NCBI GenBank assembly: GCA_910587655.1
Contig: CAJUND010000010.1
Coordinates: forward strand, 62,001 to 126,000
Direction: 5' to 3'
DNA from: an uncultured Agathobacter sp.
GTDB taxonomy: Bacteria; Bacillota; Clostridia; Lachnospirales; Lachnospiraceae
Length of the DNA: 64,000 bases
The position numbers were made by a program, and so were the translations under genes. The notes under the pieces were generated by a model, which worked only from the letters and a program-made list of their open reading frames with translations, did not search any database and was not told where the DNA came from. Within the stretch, counting starts at the first letter, position 1; each line of letters starts with the position of its first letter. Shown piece after piece: positions 8,827 through 17,507 of this stretch.

Positions 8827-10053
8827 TTACACCAGTCTTCGGATTGCTGTAATGGTATGGCAGTTGACCTGACGGTAGCTTGTGATTCCGGCCCTTGTGG
8901 ACTGTGCCTCGACAATACATCCGTTTCCGATGTAAATCGCCACATGCCCCGGATAAACCACAACGTCCCCCGCCTGCATATTATTGTATGCCACCGGCTG
9001 TCCCACCGTCTTAAACGACTGGGAATAACGCGGCGTGCTGATGCCGAAATGCTGGTAAACAAGATGCACAAAGCCGGAACAGTCACAGCCGTGTGTCAGG
9101 CTGTTACCTCCCCAGACGTACGGATTTCCGACAAACTGCAGCGCATAGGCAACAACCGCCTCGCCGCTTACATTCGTTACATTGGAAGGGTTATAACTGT
9201 CATCCTGCAGATAGGAGTCATCCCCCAGTCCGCCGCTCGCCCCGGAACCGCCGCCTTCATATGTATCCGCATTCTGCTGTGCCGCCGCTGCTTCCTCCGC
9301 CCGGATAATTGCCTCCTGCTCAGAAATCGTATTCCGGTAATCCTCTGCCTGTTTCTGTGCGTTTGCAAGCTGTTCGGCATACTCTTCTTTTTTATCATTT
9401 AAGGCGGCAATCAGTACATTCAGGTCTCCCTGCTGGTCCTCATAGGTAGCTTTCATTCCCAGAAGCTCATCCATCTGCACCGCAAGCTGCGCGGACCAGT
9501 CCTCCACTTTTCTTACGGAAGCCTCATAGGAATCCATCAGCTCACGGTCCGACCTGTGGATATCGGAAGCGTATTCAATCCGGTTAATCATGTCTGAGAT
9601 TCCCCTGGACTCAATTATCGCCGTCCATGCGGAATTGTCCGTGCTGTTTTCGTACATATACTGGATTCTGAGCTTCATTGCCTCGTACTGCTCGCGTTCC
9701 TCACGCTTTGCCTCAATCAGCTCCTGGTCGGCCATTTCGATTTCCGCCTGCTTGGATTTGATGTCTGTCTTTAATTTATTCTGCTTTGCCACAAGGTCAT
9801 CCAGCTTTGCTGATGCAGTTTTTAAGTCGTTTTTGATATCAATCTGGTCCACCTTGATATTTTCGATATCCTGCTTCGTGTCTTTTAATTTATCCTTTGC
9901 CTTGTCCCGTTTTTCTTCCGCTTCCTTCTGGGCTGCGGATTTTGCCTGGATTTCCGGCACGGATGCGGCATTCGTCAGTGCTCCTGCCAGCGCAAAAACA
10001 AGAGTGGCTGCACAGATTTTTTTGTAATATTTATATTTTCTTTTAAAATGCAT
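8827..10053 (-). CDS. Secreted NlpC/P60 peptidoglycan endopeptidase with coiled-coil N-terminus
   Basis: 408 residues. A signal peptide (about 1-37, ending near VPEIQA) is followed by a long coiled coil (about 40-255, rich in K, E, D, A and Q). A short linker precedes an NlpC/P60 domain from about 295. Catalytic Cys325 is in CDCSGFVHL and His370 in YPGHVAIYIG. The plan matches PcsB/CwlO-type hydrolases, in which the coiled coil holds the enzyme inactive until it docks on FtsEX. It probably cleaves peptide stems in the wall during growth or division. Confidence 0.9.
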   Translation of the reverse strand: MHFKRKYKYYKKICAATLVFALAGALTNAASVPEIQAKSAAQKEAEEKRDKAKDKLKDTKQDIENIKVDQIDIKNDLKTASAKLDDLVAKQNKLKTDIKSKQAEIEMADQELIEAKREEREQYEAMKLRIQYMYENSTDNSAWTAIIESRGISDMINRIEYASDIHRSDRELMDSYEASVRKVEDWSAQLAVQMDELLGMKATYEDQQGDLNVLIAALNDKKEEYAEQLANAQKQAEDYRNTISEQEAIIRAEEAAAAQQNADTYEGGGSGASGGLGDDSYLQDDSYNPSNVTNVSGEAVVAYALQFVGNPYVWGGNSLTHGCDCSGFVHLVYQHFGISTPRYSQSFKTVGQPVAYNNMQAGDVVVYPGHVAIYIGNGCIVEAQSTRAGITSYRQVNCHTITAIRRLV

Positions 10054-10150
10054 GTTCTGCCTCCTTTTATTTTCACATTTCCTTTTCTATTTTCGCACAA
10101 AAACCACTTTTTTTCTACTGCTTTTTCTTATATTTAATAGAAATTTTTGT

Positions 10151-10189
10151 AAAAACAGCTTACTCCGGACGAAACCGCCCGGAGTAAGC
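10151..10189 (-). terminator. Rho-independent terminator
   Basis: An 11-bp stem (10158-10168 paired with 10179-10189, GCTTACTCCGG type) is followed on the minus strand by TGTTTTTAC. It sits 4 bp after the stop of the 10193-11587 gene, and so separates it from the NlpC/P60 gene. Confidence 0.85.
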
Positions 10190-10192
10190 ATA

Positions 10193-11587
10193 CTACATCA
10201 AATCTTTTATGTTCACAATCCACACTTCGTTCGTCCCGCCGTCTTCCGCAAACTGGAACTGCATACTGGTAAAATATCCGCCCTTTTCAAACCACCAGGA
10301 GCAGGAATTATAGCTGTTTCCCACATATTCGGAGGTTACTTTTGCGCCAAGCACCTCTGCACAGTCCTCCACTGCGGAATCAAAACGCAGTCCCCCGACC
10401 ATTTCAAGGTCATCCTTCCCCGCATCAGATATGGTGATACCGCCAATGATTCCGTCCTTTGCCTTAATCTTCTTTTCCTTTGTGTTGTATATAAATACTG
10501 TGCCGCGCATTTCCCCTTCTGCATCATAGTAAGCATATCCGCTGCTTTCCCCCGGATCCAGCTTTTCATCATCCGCATTTGTTCCAAGCGTAAAGCCTGC
10601 CGCACGGAAATCTTTGCAGGAAACCGGAAGGGATATCTGCTCCCCGCCAAGGGTAAACTTCTCAAAGCCGTCCACATCAGGAACATTCTGTCCATGCATG
10701 TCCTCAATGTCCGCAGGACCTGCATGGCTGCTGTCGTGGTCATGCCCGTCATCATAATCGTCATAATCGTCATCCAGCCCGCCGTCTTCCAGGTCATCCA
10801 GCTGGTCGCCAAGGTCATCAAGCAGGTCATCGATATCGTCATTTAAATCATCTTTCAGGTCATCATAATCCGAACGGTTCTCATAAATATCATTCAGTTT
10901 ATCCAGATCCAGCCCTGAACGGTTCAGGTAATCAGAAAACGACAGAACCCCCGCAACAATCAGAACTGCCAGAATTATGACAACCAGAACAAACGCCGCC
11001 ATGATACCGAAGGAAACCCACAGCAGTACATTGGAAACCTTACGCCTGGAAACAAATAAATCCCAGTGCTGCGCGTGGTATTCCGAATTCTGCAGACAGA
11101 CATAAACCGTGGCAATAACGGAAAGGACAAGGGGCACGATACCCACGCACCAGCTCGATCCCAGTGTTATCAACAGTGAAGCCACAATTTCAATGATTCC
11201 AAACGTAAGCTTCATGCCAAAGTTATTCGGAACCGGCCGCCCCTTCTGATCCAGCGGCGGCTGTCCGAAATTCATGCCGTTTTGATAGTTTCCGCCGTTA
11301 TAACCACTGCCGTACTGGTAACCGCCGCCTGCCGCATTCCCGGTATCTGTGCCATAGCTTCCGGAACTGTTACTGTAATACTGCCCGTTCAGGTTATAAC
11401 CGTCCTGCGCCTGCCCGCCATAGTAATCATTCGTGCTTCCTGCAGTGTCCGCTGACGAAAACCCGTACTGCGCATCCGGGTCGTATGACTGCTCCGGCGC
11501 AGAATAATCACTGCGCGGGCTGCTGCCCGAACCATTGTTATCTGAACCATTTTCCGGATTACTGCTGCCCATAAAATTATTATCCAT
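10193..11587 (-). CDS. Membrane protein with low-complexity N-terminus and Asp-rich linker
   Basis: 464 residues, function unknown. Residues 1-115 are disordered, dominated by G, S, N, Y, Q and D, with repeated YG, GGYN and NNG pieces. Two or three membrane helices follow (about 125-172 and 195-220), in the style of DUF4190 proteins. Then comes a strongly acidic stretch (about 235-290, runs of D with L, and DDYDDYDDGHDHD). The C-terminal domain (about 305-464) looks folded and has no motif I recognise. The start at 11587 has GAGGAG 7 nt upstream. The composition suggests a phase-separating or surface-exposed tail, but this is speculative. Confidence 0.6.
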   Translation of the reverse strand: MDNNFMGSSNPENGSDNNGSGSSPRSDYSAPEQSYDPDAQYGFSSADTAGSTNDYYGGQAQDGYNLNGQYYSNSSGSYGTDTGNAAGGGYQYGSGYNGGNYQNGMNFGQPPLDQKGRPVPNNFGMKLTFGIIEIVASLLITLGSSWCVGIVPLVLSVIATVYVCLQNSEYHAQHWDLFVSRRKVSNVLLWVSFGIMAAFVLVVIILAVLIVAGVLSFSDYLNRSGLDLDKLNDIYENRSDYDDLKDDLNDDIDDLLDDLGDQLDDLEDGGLDDDYDDYDDGHDHDSSHAGPADIEDMHGQNVPDVDGFEKFTLGGEQISLPVSCKDFRAAGFTLGTNADDEKLDPGESSGYAYYDAEGEMRGTVFIYNTKEKKIKAKDGIIGGITISDAGKDDLEMVGGLRFDSAVEDCAEVLGAKVTSEYVGNSYNSCSWWFEKGGYFTSMQFQFAEDGGTNEVWIVNIKDLM

Positions 11588-11641
11588 GTTTTTACTCCTC
11601 TGTATTTTCCAAATAAAAAGTGTTTCCCTAAGATATTACCA

Positions 11642-13201
11642 CTAGCAGACACTTTTTACAATAATCAATTTGTCCCCTGCCTTGATTTTCGGAGTTTTCA
11701 GACCGTTGGTATTTACAATCTCCTCCTCCGTGGTATGGTAGTTTCTGGCAATGTCCCACAGCTGCTCCCCGTCCTGCACAATATACCCGGTCACACCGGC
11801 CTGTGCCACGAGCTTCTTTTCATCCAGCGGCTCTTCCCTGATTTCCACAATCTTGTCAAAGCAGTCCTCCTTTAACACCAGTGCGGCAAGCGAAAGGGAC
11901 GCCTTGATTTCATACCGCTCATTGTCCAGAAGGCTTACCACCAGCTGGTCGATTCCCGGCTCAAACTCATAATTTATCCCTGCTGCGTCTTTTCCCATGC
12001 CCTGTACGTCAATCACCTGCGTAAACGGAATCTGCTCAAAGGAATGCGCAACCGGAAAACTGTCATCCGTTGTTGCATAAAGAATATGTACCGAGAGGAT
12101 TCCCTCTACCTGAAGTCCGTTCTCCACCGGCTCCACAGCATCCACATCCACACTTCCCTCATAGGAACAAAGCTGCAGAATCCGTTCCTTGTCATCGGAA
12201 AGTTTCAGCTGCTGGGAAATCCGAAGTTTTGCCTCATTTTTTACAAGCAGCTTCCACGCACTCATCGGGGCTGTTTCCGGTATCAGGTTCTGTCCGAGCG
12301 AATAGGCGTCGGAAAGTATCTCCACTTCCTCTTCACGCCAGATTTTGATATCCACATCAAAATTCATGTCCAGTACCAGGTTGCGCTGCTCCCCGTCATA
12401 ATCGTTTGCAGCTTCCAGCTCGGTGTCCGTGATTCTGCTGCTGATCCAGTACAGTGACTGCGGCTGGGCATTCTCGCAGTCCATCGTCCCGCTCATCGGC
12501 ACCATGGATTCATACCACTCCATCTGCCCTTCCGGACTGGTATAAAGCACGCTTAAGTATGCCTCTCCCTGTACCTGCACACGGTCATTTGTCAGCGTAA
12601 TTTCCTTATTCCGGATATCCACGTTATAATAGATGATTTTTCCGATATTCGGACTTGCTTTCGGCAGGGTCATCTCATTATGCGTCCGCAGAATGTCCTT
12701 TTTGGAAGTTACAAGCAGAAGCATCTGGCGGCTGTCCTGTTTCTGCTGGATTCCCGGATCCCCGCTGATGGAATTTACCAGCTCCTCCTCGGTCATCTGC
12801 TCGCAGACCGCCTTTATGCCAATCACGGCACGGACTGCCAGTTTCCGCGAATTAATGGCGGAAATTGTTAAATCCTCCAGGCTTCCGGTAAGTTTCACCG
12901 TATCCAGTTCCTCAGCCTCGTCCATAAAAATTTTCTCCCCGAAATTTACGGAGTCTGACATGGTTTCCAGCCGGTTTTCCTCACTCCTGTAAAGAATGGT
13001 AAAGCGCAGCTGCCCCGTCACCCAGACCGTCTGGCTGCTCACCTTGACCTCCTCAAACAGCACCTGTCCTTTCGTATGTATAATTTTGATGACGTCCGGT
13101 TTATTGTCTTTTACAATACAGTCATCATCCAGTGTTACCTGCGTAAAGGCCCTGCCCTTCTGCGAATTCTGTTTTAATGTCTGTCTCTTTAACTCCAACA
13201 A
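11642..13201 (-). CDS. DUF3794 repeats plus C-terminal LysM: spore-envelope protein
   Basis: 519 residues from a TTG at 13201, with a GAGGG site upstream. The N-terminal part has successive beta-rich DUF3794 modules (about 30-130, 165-290 and 330-455). The last 50 residues form a LysM domain: YIVQDGEQLWDIARNY, then EIVNTNGL and KAGDKLIIV. This combination is typical of clostridial spore-coat or cortex-associated proteins related to SafA/SpoVID. No signal peptide is seen, in keeping with mother-cell expression and assembly on the forespore. The LysM would hold it to peptidoglycan. Confidence 0.8.
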   Translation of the reverse strand: MLELKRQTLKQNSQKGRAFTQVTLDDDCIVKDNKPDVIKIIHTKGQVLFEEVKVSSQTVWVTGQLRFTILYRSEENRLETMSDSVNFGEKIFMDEAEELDTVKLTGSLEDLTISAINSRKLAVRAVIGIKAVCEQMTEEELVNSISGDPGIQQKQDSRQMLLLVTSKKDILRTHNEMTLPKASPNIGKIIYYNVDIRNKEITLTNDRVQVQGEAYLSVLYTSPEGQMEWYESMVPMSGTMDCENAQPQSLYWISSRITDTELEAANDYDGEQRNLVLDMNFDVDIKIWREEEVEILSDAYSLGQNLIPETAPMSAWKLLVKNEAKLRISQQLKLSDDKERILQLCSYEGSVDVDAVEPVENGLQVEGILSVHILYATTDDSFPVAHSFEQIPFTQVIDVQGMGKDAAGINYEFEPGIDQLVVSLLDNERYEIKASLSLAALVLKEDCFDKIVEIREEPLDEKKLVAQAGVTGYIVQDGEQLWDIARNYHTTEEEIVNTNGLKTPKIKAGDKLIIVKSVC

Positions 13202-13204
13202 AAA

Positions 13205-13260
13205 AATTCCCTCTCTTCCAATTTCGTATAGAAATACTTATTCAGAGAGAAGGAATTTTA
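13205..13260 (-). other. Imperfect inverted repeat between veg and the DUF3794 gene
   Basis: AAAATTCC-CTCTCT at the left faces AGAGAGAAGGAATTTT at the right with one bulge. On the minus strand it ends in a T run just before the TTG start of the next gene. It may be a weak terminator for veg or a leader hairpin that hides the start region. Confidence 0.35.
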
Positions 13261-13316
13261 TTCCTCTGTATGCAATTTTCCTTTTACTGAATCCCGGTAC
13301 AGCTGCCAGCGGTGTA

Positions 13317-13559
13317 CTAGCAGAGCTTCATCCGGATATCCTTTGTAATGATATCAGTATAGCTGAAAGATAGTAACTGAGGCGGATTCTCATCACGCTC
13401 ATCGTCCACGAGCACCGTAAAAACACTCGGATATGCTCCCTGGATAACCCCTTCCTGGATATCAATCTTATTTCTTCCACGGTCCAGCTGGATCTTGACT
13501 CTGTTTCCGCACTGCTGGTGAACGGATGCCCGAACCTTGCTTAATTCTGCCTGTTCCAT
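13317..13559 (-). CDS. veg: Veg family protein
   Basis: 80 residues, the family length. Visible features are KVRASVHQQCGNRVKIQLDRGRNK shared across two short beta-rich stretches, then EGVIQGAYPSVFTV and LSFSYTDIIT, all as in Veg. B. subtilis Veg is a small abundant protein linked to biofilm matrix gene control and spore outgrowth. A strong promoter lies 60 bp upstream and GGAGG precedes the ATG. It is monocistronic or followed by the DUF3794 gene 115 bp downstream. Confidence 0.9.
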   Translation of the reverse strand: MEQAELSKVRASVHQQCGNRVKIQLDRGRNKIDIQEGVIQGAYPSVFTVLVDDERDENPPQLLSFSYTDIITKDIRMKLC

Positions 13560-13620
13560 TTTCTGCCTCCTCTATTTTGCGTTTATTGTCGAATAGCGAT
13601 ACTATATCTAGCTGTTTTTT

Positions 13621-13649
13621 AGTATAGCAGAGTGTGAAAGTTTTGACAA
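13621..13649 (-). promoter_or_regulatory. veg promoter
   Basis: On the minus strand TTGTCA (13649-13644) and TATACT (13626-13621) are 17 bp apart, a near-consensus sigma-A promoter. It lies about 60 bp before the veg ATG and just beyond the stop of the upstream lipoprotein gene. Confidence 0.7.
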
Positions 13650-13653
13650 TAGG

Positions 13654-14070
13654 TCATAAGTACTTTACCGGTTCCGAACGGAGTTCCATTTTTAACACCA
13701 CAAACGGGCAGCTCGGCGCCTTTTCAACCTTTTCCCCTGCCTGCGGGCCGTGGAGCGTGGTTTTCACGTCAATGGTGTTTTCCGTCCGGTAACAGGCGTC
13801 CACGGAAATACTGTAGCCTCCCGTTTCCTGTACCCCGTACCCCCGTGCAATATATAAATATTCATTGTCGCTGTAGGTCAGTGTAAAATCCTCTTCCCTT
13901 TTCAGTTCCAGCTGCTCCTGCAGGGCTTTCGGAAGATCCTGCATGCATGCCACCGTAAATTCCAAATCCTCCACTTTGTCTGTTTTCTGTTTGACCACAC
14001 AGCCTCCCAGAAGCTGCGAAAAAAACAGCAGAAACAGCAGAACACTGATATATTTTTTCTTTTTTCCCAT
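13654..14070 (-). CDS. Lipoprotein with PrcB C-terminal-like domain
   Basis: 138 residues. The lipoprotein signal is clear: MGKKKKY, a hydrophobic stretch, then LLGGC with Cys near residue 24. The mature part is one small beta domain with RGYGVQETGGYSISVDACY near its centre and a terminal stretch PFVVLKME. The GYGxxxTGGY signature is that of the PrcB_C (DUF4245-like protease-complex inhibitor) family. Function here is unknown. The veg promoter overlaps its 3' end. The start lies back to back with the plus-strand acyltransferase. Confidence 0.65.
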   Translation of the reverse strand: MGKKKKYISVLLFLLFFSQLLGGCVVKQKTDKVEDLEFTVACMQDLPKALQEQLELKREEDFTLTYSDNEYLYIARGYGVQETGGYSISVDACYRTENTIDVKTTLHGPQAGEKVEKAPSCPFVVLKMELRSEPVKYL

Positions 14071-14122
14071 ACTACACTGTAACCATCCGAATAATATCTT
14101 ATGCTATCCTATGCCAAATGGA

Positions 14123-14151
14123 TTGATTTCATACGTGTTTTTTATTATAAT
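14123..14151 (+). promoter_or_regulatory. Promoter of the acyltransferase gene
   Basis: TTGATT (14123-14128) and TATAAT (14146-14151) are 17 bp apart, 41 bp before the ATG. A second TATAAT-like hexamer at about 14169 has no matching -35. Confidence 0.65.
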
Positions 14152-14191
14152 TAAGAACAGAATGACGTATAATACAAAAGAGAGGTAAAAT

Positions 14192-14950
14192 ATGAGAACT
14201 ATACTTATAGGTATATATTTGCTGCTGTATCTGATACTGGGACTCCCGCTTCTGGGGCTTGAATGGGTCATTTCCAAATTCAACCGGCCGCACGCCGACT
14301 TAAGCAGGCTCAGGATGGTCCAGTGGGGATTTAAGTGCATTTCCGCCATTGCCGGCGTAAAGCTGACCGTAAAAAACCAGGAATATGTCCCGAAAAACCA
14401 GGCGGTGCTCTATATCGGAAACCACCGGAGTTATTTTGACATTATCATCACCTATGCACGCTGCCCGGGACTGACCGGATACATTTCCAAGAGCGGCATG
14501 AACAAGGTTCCAATCTTAAGGCTCTGGATGAAGCGTCTGTACTGCCTGTTTTTAGACCGTACTGACCCCAAGCAGGGAATGAAAGTCATCCTGACGGCAA
14601 TCCAGCACATAAAGGACGGCATTTCCATCTGTATTTTTCCGGAAGGAACACGCAATAAGGATTATGAAAATCCTGCTTCGCTGCTTCCATTCAAGGACGG
14701 CTCTTTTAAGATTGCACAAAAAACCGGCTGCCCGATTGTGCCAATGGTGCTGACCGGGACTGCAGATCTGTTTGAAAAGCAGTTTCCCTGGGTACACCGT
14801 TCCAAAGTCACCTTAACCTACGGCAAGCCGATTGATATTTCCACCCTGTCCAAAGACGACCAGAAGCACCTGGGCGCCTACTGCCAGAAAATCATACAGG
14901 ATATGCTGCTGGAGGAGCTTGGAGAAATGCCGGAAAAGGCAGGTTCATAA
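14192..14950 (+). CDS. plsC: 1-acyl-sn-glycerol-3-phosphate acyltransferase (PlsC-type)
   Basis: 252 residues. The N-terminal hydrophobic segment (about 1-20) would hold it on the membrane. The catalytic HX4D motif is in GNHRSYFDI (near residue 76) and the glycerol-phosphate site in FPEGTRNKD (near 150). A later block, GCPIVPMVLTGT, is also typical. It acylates lysophosphatidate to phosphatidate in phospholipid synthesis. GAGAGG precedes the ATG. It is a single gene with its own promoter and terminator, one of three plus-strand genes here. Confidence 0.9.
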   Translation: MRTILIGIYLLLYLILGLPLLGLEWVISKFNRPHADLSRLRMVQWGFKCISAIAGVKLTVKNQEYVPKNQAVLYIGNHRSYFDIIITYARCPGLTGYISKSGMNKVPILRLWMKRLYCLFLDRTDPKQGMKVILTAIQHIKDGISICIFPEGTRNKDYENPASLLPFKDGSFKIAQKTGCPIVPMVLTGTADLFEKQFPWVHRSKVTLTYGKPIDISTLSKDDQKHLGAYCQKIIQDMLLEELGEMPEKAGS

Positions 14951-14964
14951 AATGAACCTGCCTT
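14935..14964 (+). terminator. Terminator of the acyltransferase gene
   Basis: A 13-14 bp stem (AAAGGCAGGTTCAT, three-base loop, ATGAACCTGCCTTT) overlaps the stop codon. It ends in CCTTTCC, a short U tract. It may also act on the opposite strand for the small gene at 15010. Confidence 0.75.
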
Positions 14965-15009
14965 TCCTGTCTGTCGAGAAATTTTTGGGCTTCTTTCTCA
15001 AAAATTATT

Positions 15010-15237
15010 TTATAAATCGGCATAAGTCAGTCCCTCTTTCTCAAGAAGATCTTCCAGCGACACTGCCGAACCATCATTTCCGGCTTTTGCCTCAGCAATC
15101 ATTTTTAAGTCCCATTCATCGGGCTCTACCTCTTCAATCTCTGTTTTTTCAAGGCAAAGAAGCAAATTTGCAACATAAGCAAGTTTATATTCCGGCAGCC
15201 GGTCAATCACCTGTTTTAACTGTTCTCTTTCACTCAT
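15010..15237 (-). CDS. Small acidic protein, antitoxin-like
   Basis: 75 residues, rich in E, D and L, beginning MSEREQLKQVIDRLPEYKLAYV and ending LEDLLEKEGLTYADL. The helix plus acidic tail with an EDLLxxxGL ending resembles small antitoxins of the DUF2281/RelB kind, which neutralise a toxin encoded next door. No toxin-sized frame is adjacent. It starts 20 bp after the chemoreceptor stop, so it is probably read from that transcript. It could be an orphan antitoxin or an unrelated small regulator. Confidence 0.5.
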   Translation of the reverse strand: MSEREQLKQVIDRLPEYKLAYVANLLLCLEKTEIEEVEPDEWDLKMIAEAKAGNDGSAVSLEDLLEKEGLTYADL

Positions 15238-15257
15238 ACCTTACTTACCTCATTAAA

Positions 15258-17384
15258 TCACACCCTGAAACTTGAAAGCGCATCCAGCAGGCTTTCCGCC
15301 TTGTTAGTCAGGCTCTGGGACGCCTCATCCAGGTTTCTGATTGCTTCCATCTGTGTTCCTGCCGCTGAATGTACGGAAGATGAGCATTCTGCGGTCTGCG
15401 TGGAAGCATCGGAAATGCTCTCGATTGCACTGAGTGTTTTATTCCTTGCACCGTCAATCTCCTGCACGTCGGTTGAAATCGTACCAAGCGCCGTCACCAG
15501 ATTACTTACCAGATCCTCTATCTGCCGGAAGGAATCAGTCGTGTTTTCCACCACATCTGACTGGGAATTAACCACAGCTTCCGCCTCCCTTGCAATTGTA
15601 ACCACATCCTCAGTCTTTCCAATAATTTCATCCACAATACCTGAAATACGCCGGGAAGAGTCCAGGCACTCGTCGGCAAGCTTGCGGATTTCTTCTGCAA
15701 CAACTGAAAAACCACGTCCTGCCTCCCCTGCACGCGCCGCCTCAATAGACGCATTCAGCGACAGCAGATTGGTGGATTCTGCAATTTCATTGATTACCAG
15801 TACAATATTACTGATATCCTTGGACCTTCTCTCCAGCTCCTCAATGGAAACTATTACGTCCCTTGTGATATCCACTGTCCGCTCGGCACTCTGTGTCAGT
15901 GTCTGGACCGATGCAATTCCTGCATTAATTGTTGCGCTGGTCTTATCCGTAAGCTGCTGGATCTGCCCCGTACTGGTACTGACATTATTAATCTTGCCGG
16001 AGAGCGTATCCATCTGGCTCATACAGTTATCCGAACCGCTGTCGAGCCTGCTTACGCCGCTTTCAATTTCCTCCACGGCATTCCGGATGTCCTGCGACGT
16101 CATCAGGAAGGTCCCCGATGCTTCCGCAACATTTTCCGCCGCCGCCCCGACCTGTCTGCTGACGTCGTTTACATCCAGTATCAGTCCCTTCATGTGCTCG
16201 ACAGTATCATTGACGCCGGTACAAAGCAGTCCGAATTCATCTTTTCTTTTCGTTTTCAGGTGTACCGTAAGATCCCCTGTGGAAACTTTGTGGAGCTCAT
16301 GCATCACATAACGGATGGTTCCGGAAATCTGTCTGGAAATAAGCGCGCCAAGCACAAGCGCAATGATTGCGCATACAATGGACAGAATAATTGTCAGCTG
16401 CTTGATGCCCGCGGTTTCCTGCAGAAGCCTTGCAGAAGGAACCATGGTAACAACCATAACGTCCCCCAGCTCAATCCTGCTGTACACAAACATATATTCT
16501 TTTCCATTCAGCCTGACCATCTGGTTGCCGTTTGTTTCTTCACTCTCCAGCGCCTGTCTGTAAAAATCCGTGCCGTAAAGCATTGCTGATTCCGGGGCTG
16601 TCTTTGGATTCGCATAAAACTCCCCGCCGTCTGTTGTAACGAGCGCAACATATCCGCCTTCACCCGGATCCAGTGATTTCATGGCTTCCCGGATATATTC
16701 AGAACTGATATTAATCAGCATGACCCCCGGACTTGTATTAACCTTCTTGGCAATTCTGATACAGTACTTCTTGTCTTTGAGACCGATTACCTGATCCGAC
16801 TCGTCATCCTGTCCGAACACATACCAGCCGCTGACGTCTTTACATACATTTTCCCCCTGCTTACACCTGGAATACTCCGTAAATTTATCCCCGTCAATAA
16901 CCCCGAGCGCCGCGGTAATGGTGTGTCTTCCATCTCCAAGGAAATATACACTGTGGAGTTTTGAATCAAGCGCCTGCTTGTTCCGGAGAGAGGCCCGGTA
17001 TTCCTTGCCCGTGCTGCGTTCGTTTTCCTCCGTCTGAACCCCCTGAAAATATGCCCGGAACGACTCCTGCGTCAGATATGTTTTGAAATCATCCTTCTCG
17101 CTGTCCAGCACCAGGGACACATACTGCTGCAGCGCCACCGTCGTCTGCTGGATGGATTCTTTGTAATTTCTGATAATCGCAGAGGAAGCCTGCGAATAAG
17201 ACACAATTCCAAGGGCAGCCACTCCCGCAACCGGAATAAAAAAACTCAAAATCAGGCGCATTCCGACACTTCTGTAAAACGGAATTTCCACCCGGCTTTT
17301 CTGTCTTTTTCCCTGTTTATCTTTTTTAGCAGAAGAGATACGTTCTTTTGTGTGTTTTTTAATTCTGTTTGACTTTTTCCCCAT
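15258..17384 (-). CDS. Methyl-accepting chemotaxis protein
   Basis: 708 residues. A basic N-terminus precedes helix 1 (about 43-65). An extracytoplasmic sensor of the Cache type runs to about 325, then helix 2 (about 328-350), a HAMP domain (about 350-405) and a long signalling coiled coil. The hairpin tip shows NLLSLNASIEAARAGEAGRG and VVAEEIRKLA, the CheA/CheW-contact core. It senses an outside ligand and adjusts CheA activity. No flagellar or che genes are in this window. The maltodextrin locus is next to it, but a sugar ligand is only a guess. Confidence 0.92.
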   Translation of the reverse strand: MGKKSNRIKKHTKERISSAKKDKQGKRQKSRVEIPFYRSVGMRLILSFFIPVAGVAALGIVSYSQASSAIIRNYKESIQQTTVALQQYVSLVLDSEKDDFKTYLTQESFRAYFQGVQTEENERSTGKEYRASLRNKQALDSKLHSVYFLGDGRHTITAALGVIDGDKFTEYSRCKQGENVCKDVSGWYVFGQDDESDQVIGLKDKKYCIRIAKKVNTSPGVMLINISSEYIREAMKSLDPGEGGYVALVTTDGGEFYANPKTAPESAMLYGTDFYRQALESEETNGNQMVRLNGKEYMFVYSRIELGDVMVVTMVPSARLLQETAGIKQLTIILSIVCAIIALVLGALISRQISGTIRYVMHELHKVSTGDLTVHLKTKRKDEFGLLCTGVNDTVEHMKGLILDVNDVSRQVGAAAENVAEASGTFLMTSQDIRNAVEEIESGVSRLDSGSDNCMSQMDTLSGKINNVSTSTGQIQQLTDKTSATINAGIASVQTLTQSAERTVDITRDVIVSIEELERRSKDISNIVLVINEIAESTNLLSLNASIEAARAGEAGRGFSVVAEEIRKLADECLDSSRRISGIVDEIIGKTEDVVTIAREAEAVVNSQSDVVENTTDSFRQIEDLVSNLVTALGTISTDVQEIDGARNKTLSAIESISDASTQTAECSSSVHSAAGTQMEAIRNLDEASQSLTNKAESLLDALSSFRV

Positions 17385-17428
17385 GGTATCCGCCCCCAGT
17401 CAGGTCATACAACTTCCTTATTAGAAAT

Positions 17429-17457
17429 ATTATACTATAATCATACTAAAACAACAA
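17429..17457 (-). promoter_or_regulatory. Promoter of the chemoreceptor gene
   Basis: On the minus strand TTGTTG (17457-17452) and TATAAT (17434-17429) are 17 bp apart, about 45 bp before the ATG. It looks like sigma-A rather than the sigma-D type common for chemotaxis genes. Confidence 0.6.
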
Positions 17458-17507
17458 TCTCATTTTTGCATGTTTTACAAATCGCCTAAATTTACCATTC
17501 CCCACCG

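Noticed and set aside
10336..10842. 168-residue minus-strand frame rich in Met and Thr
   Set aside because: It is a frame-shifted reading of the Asp-rich repeat in the 10193-11587 gene.
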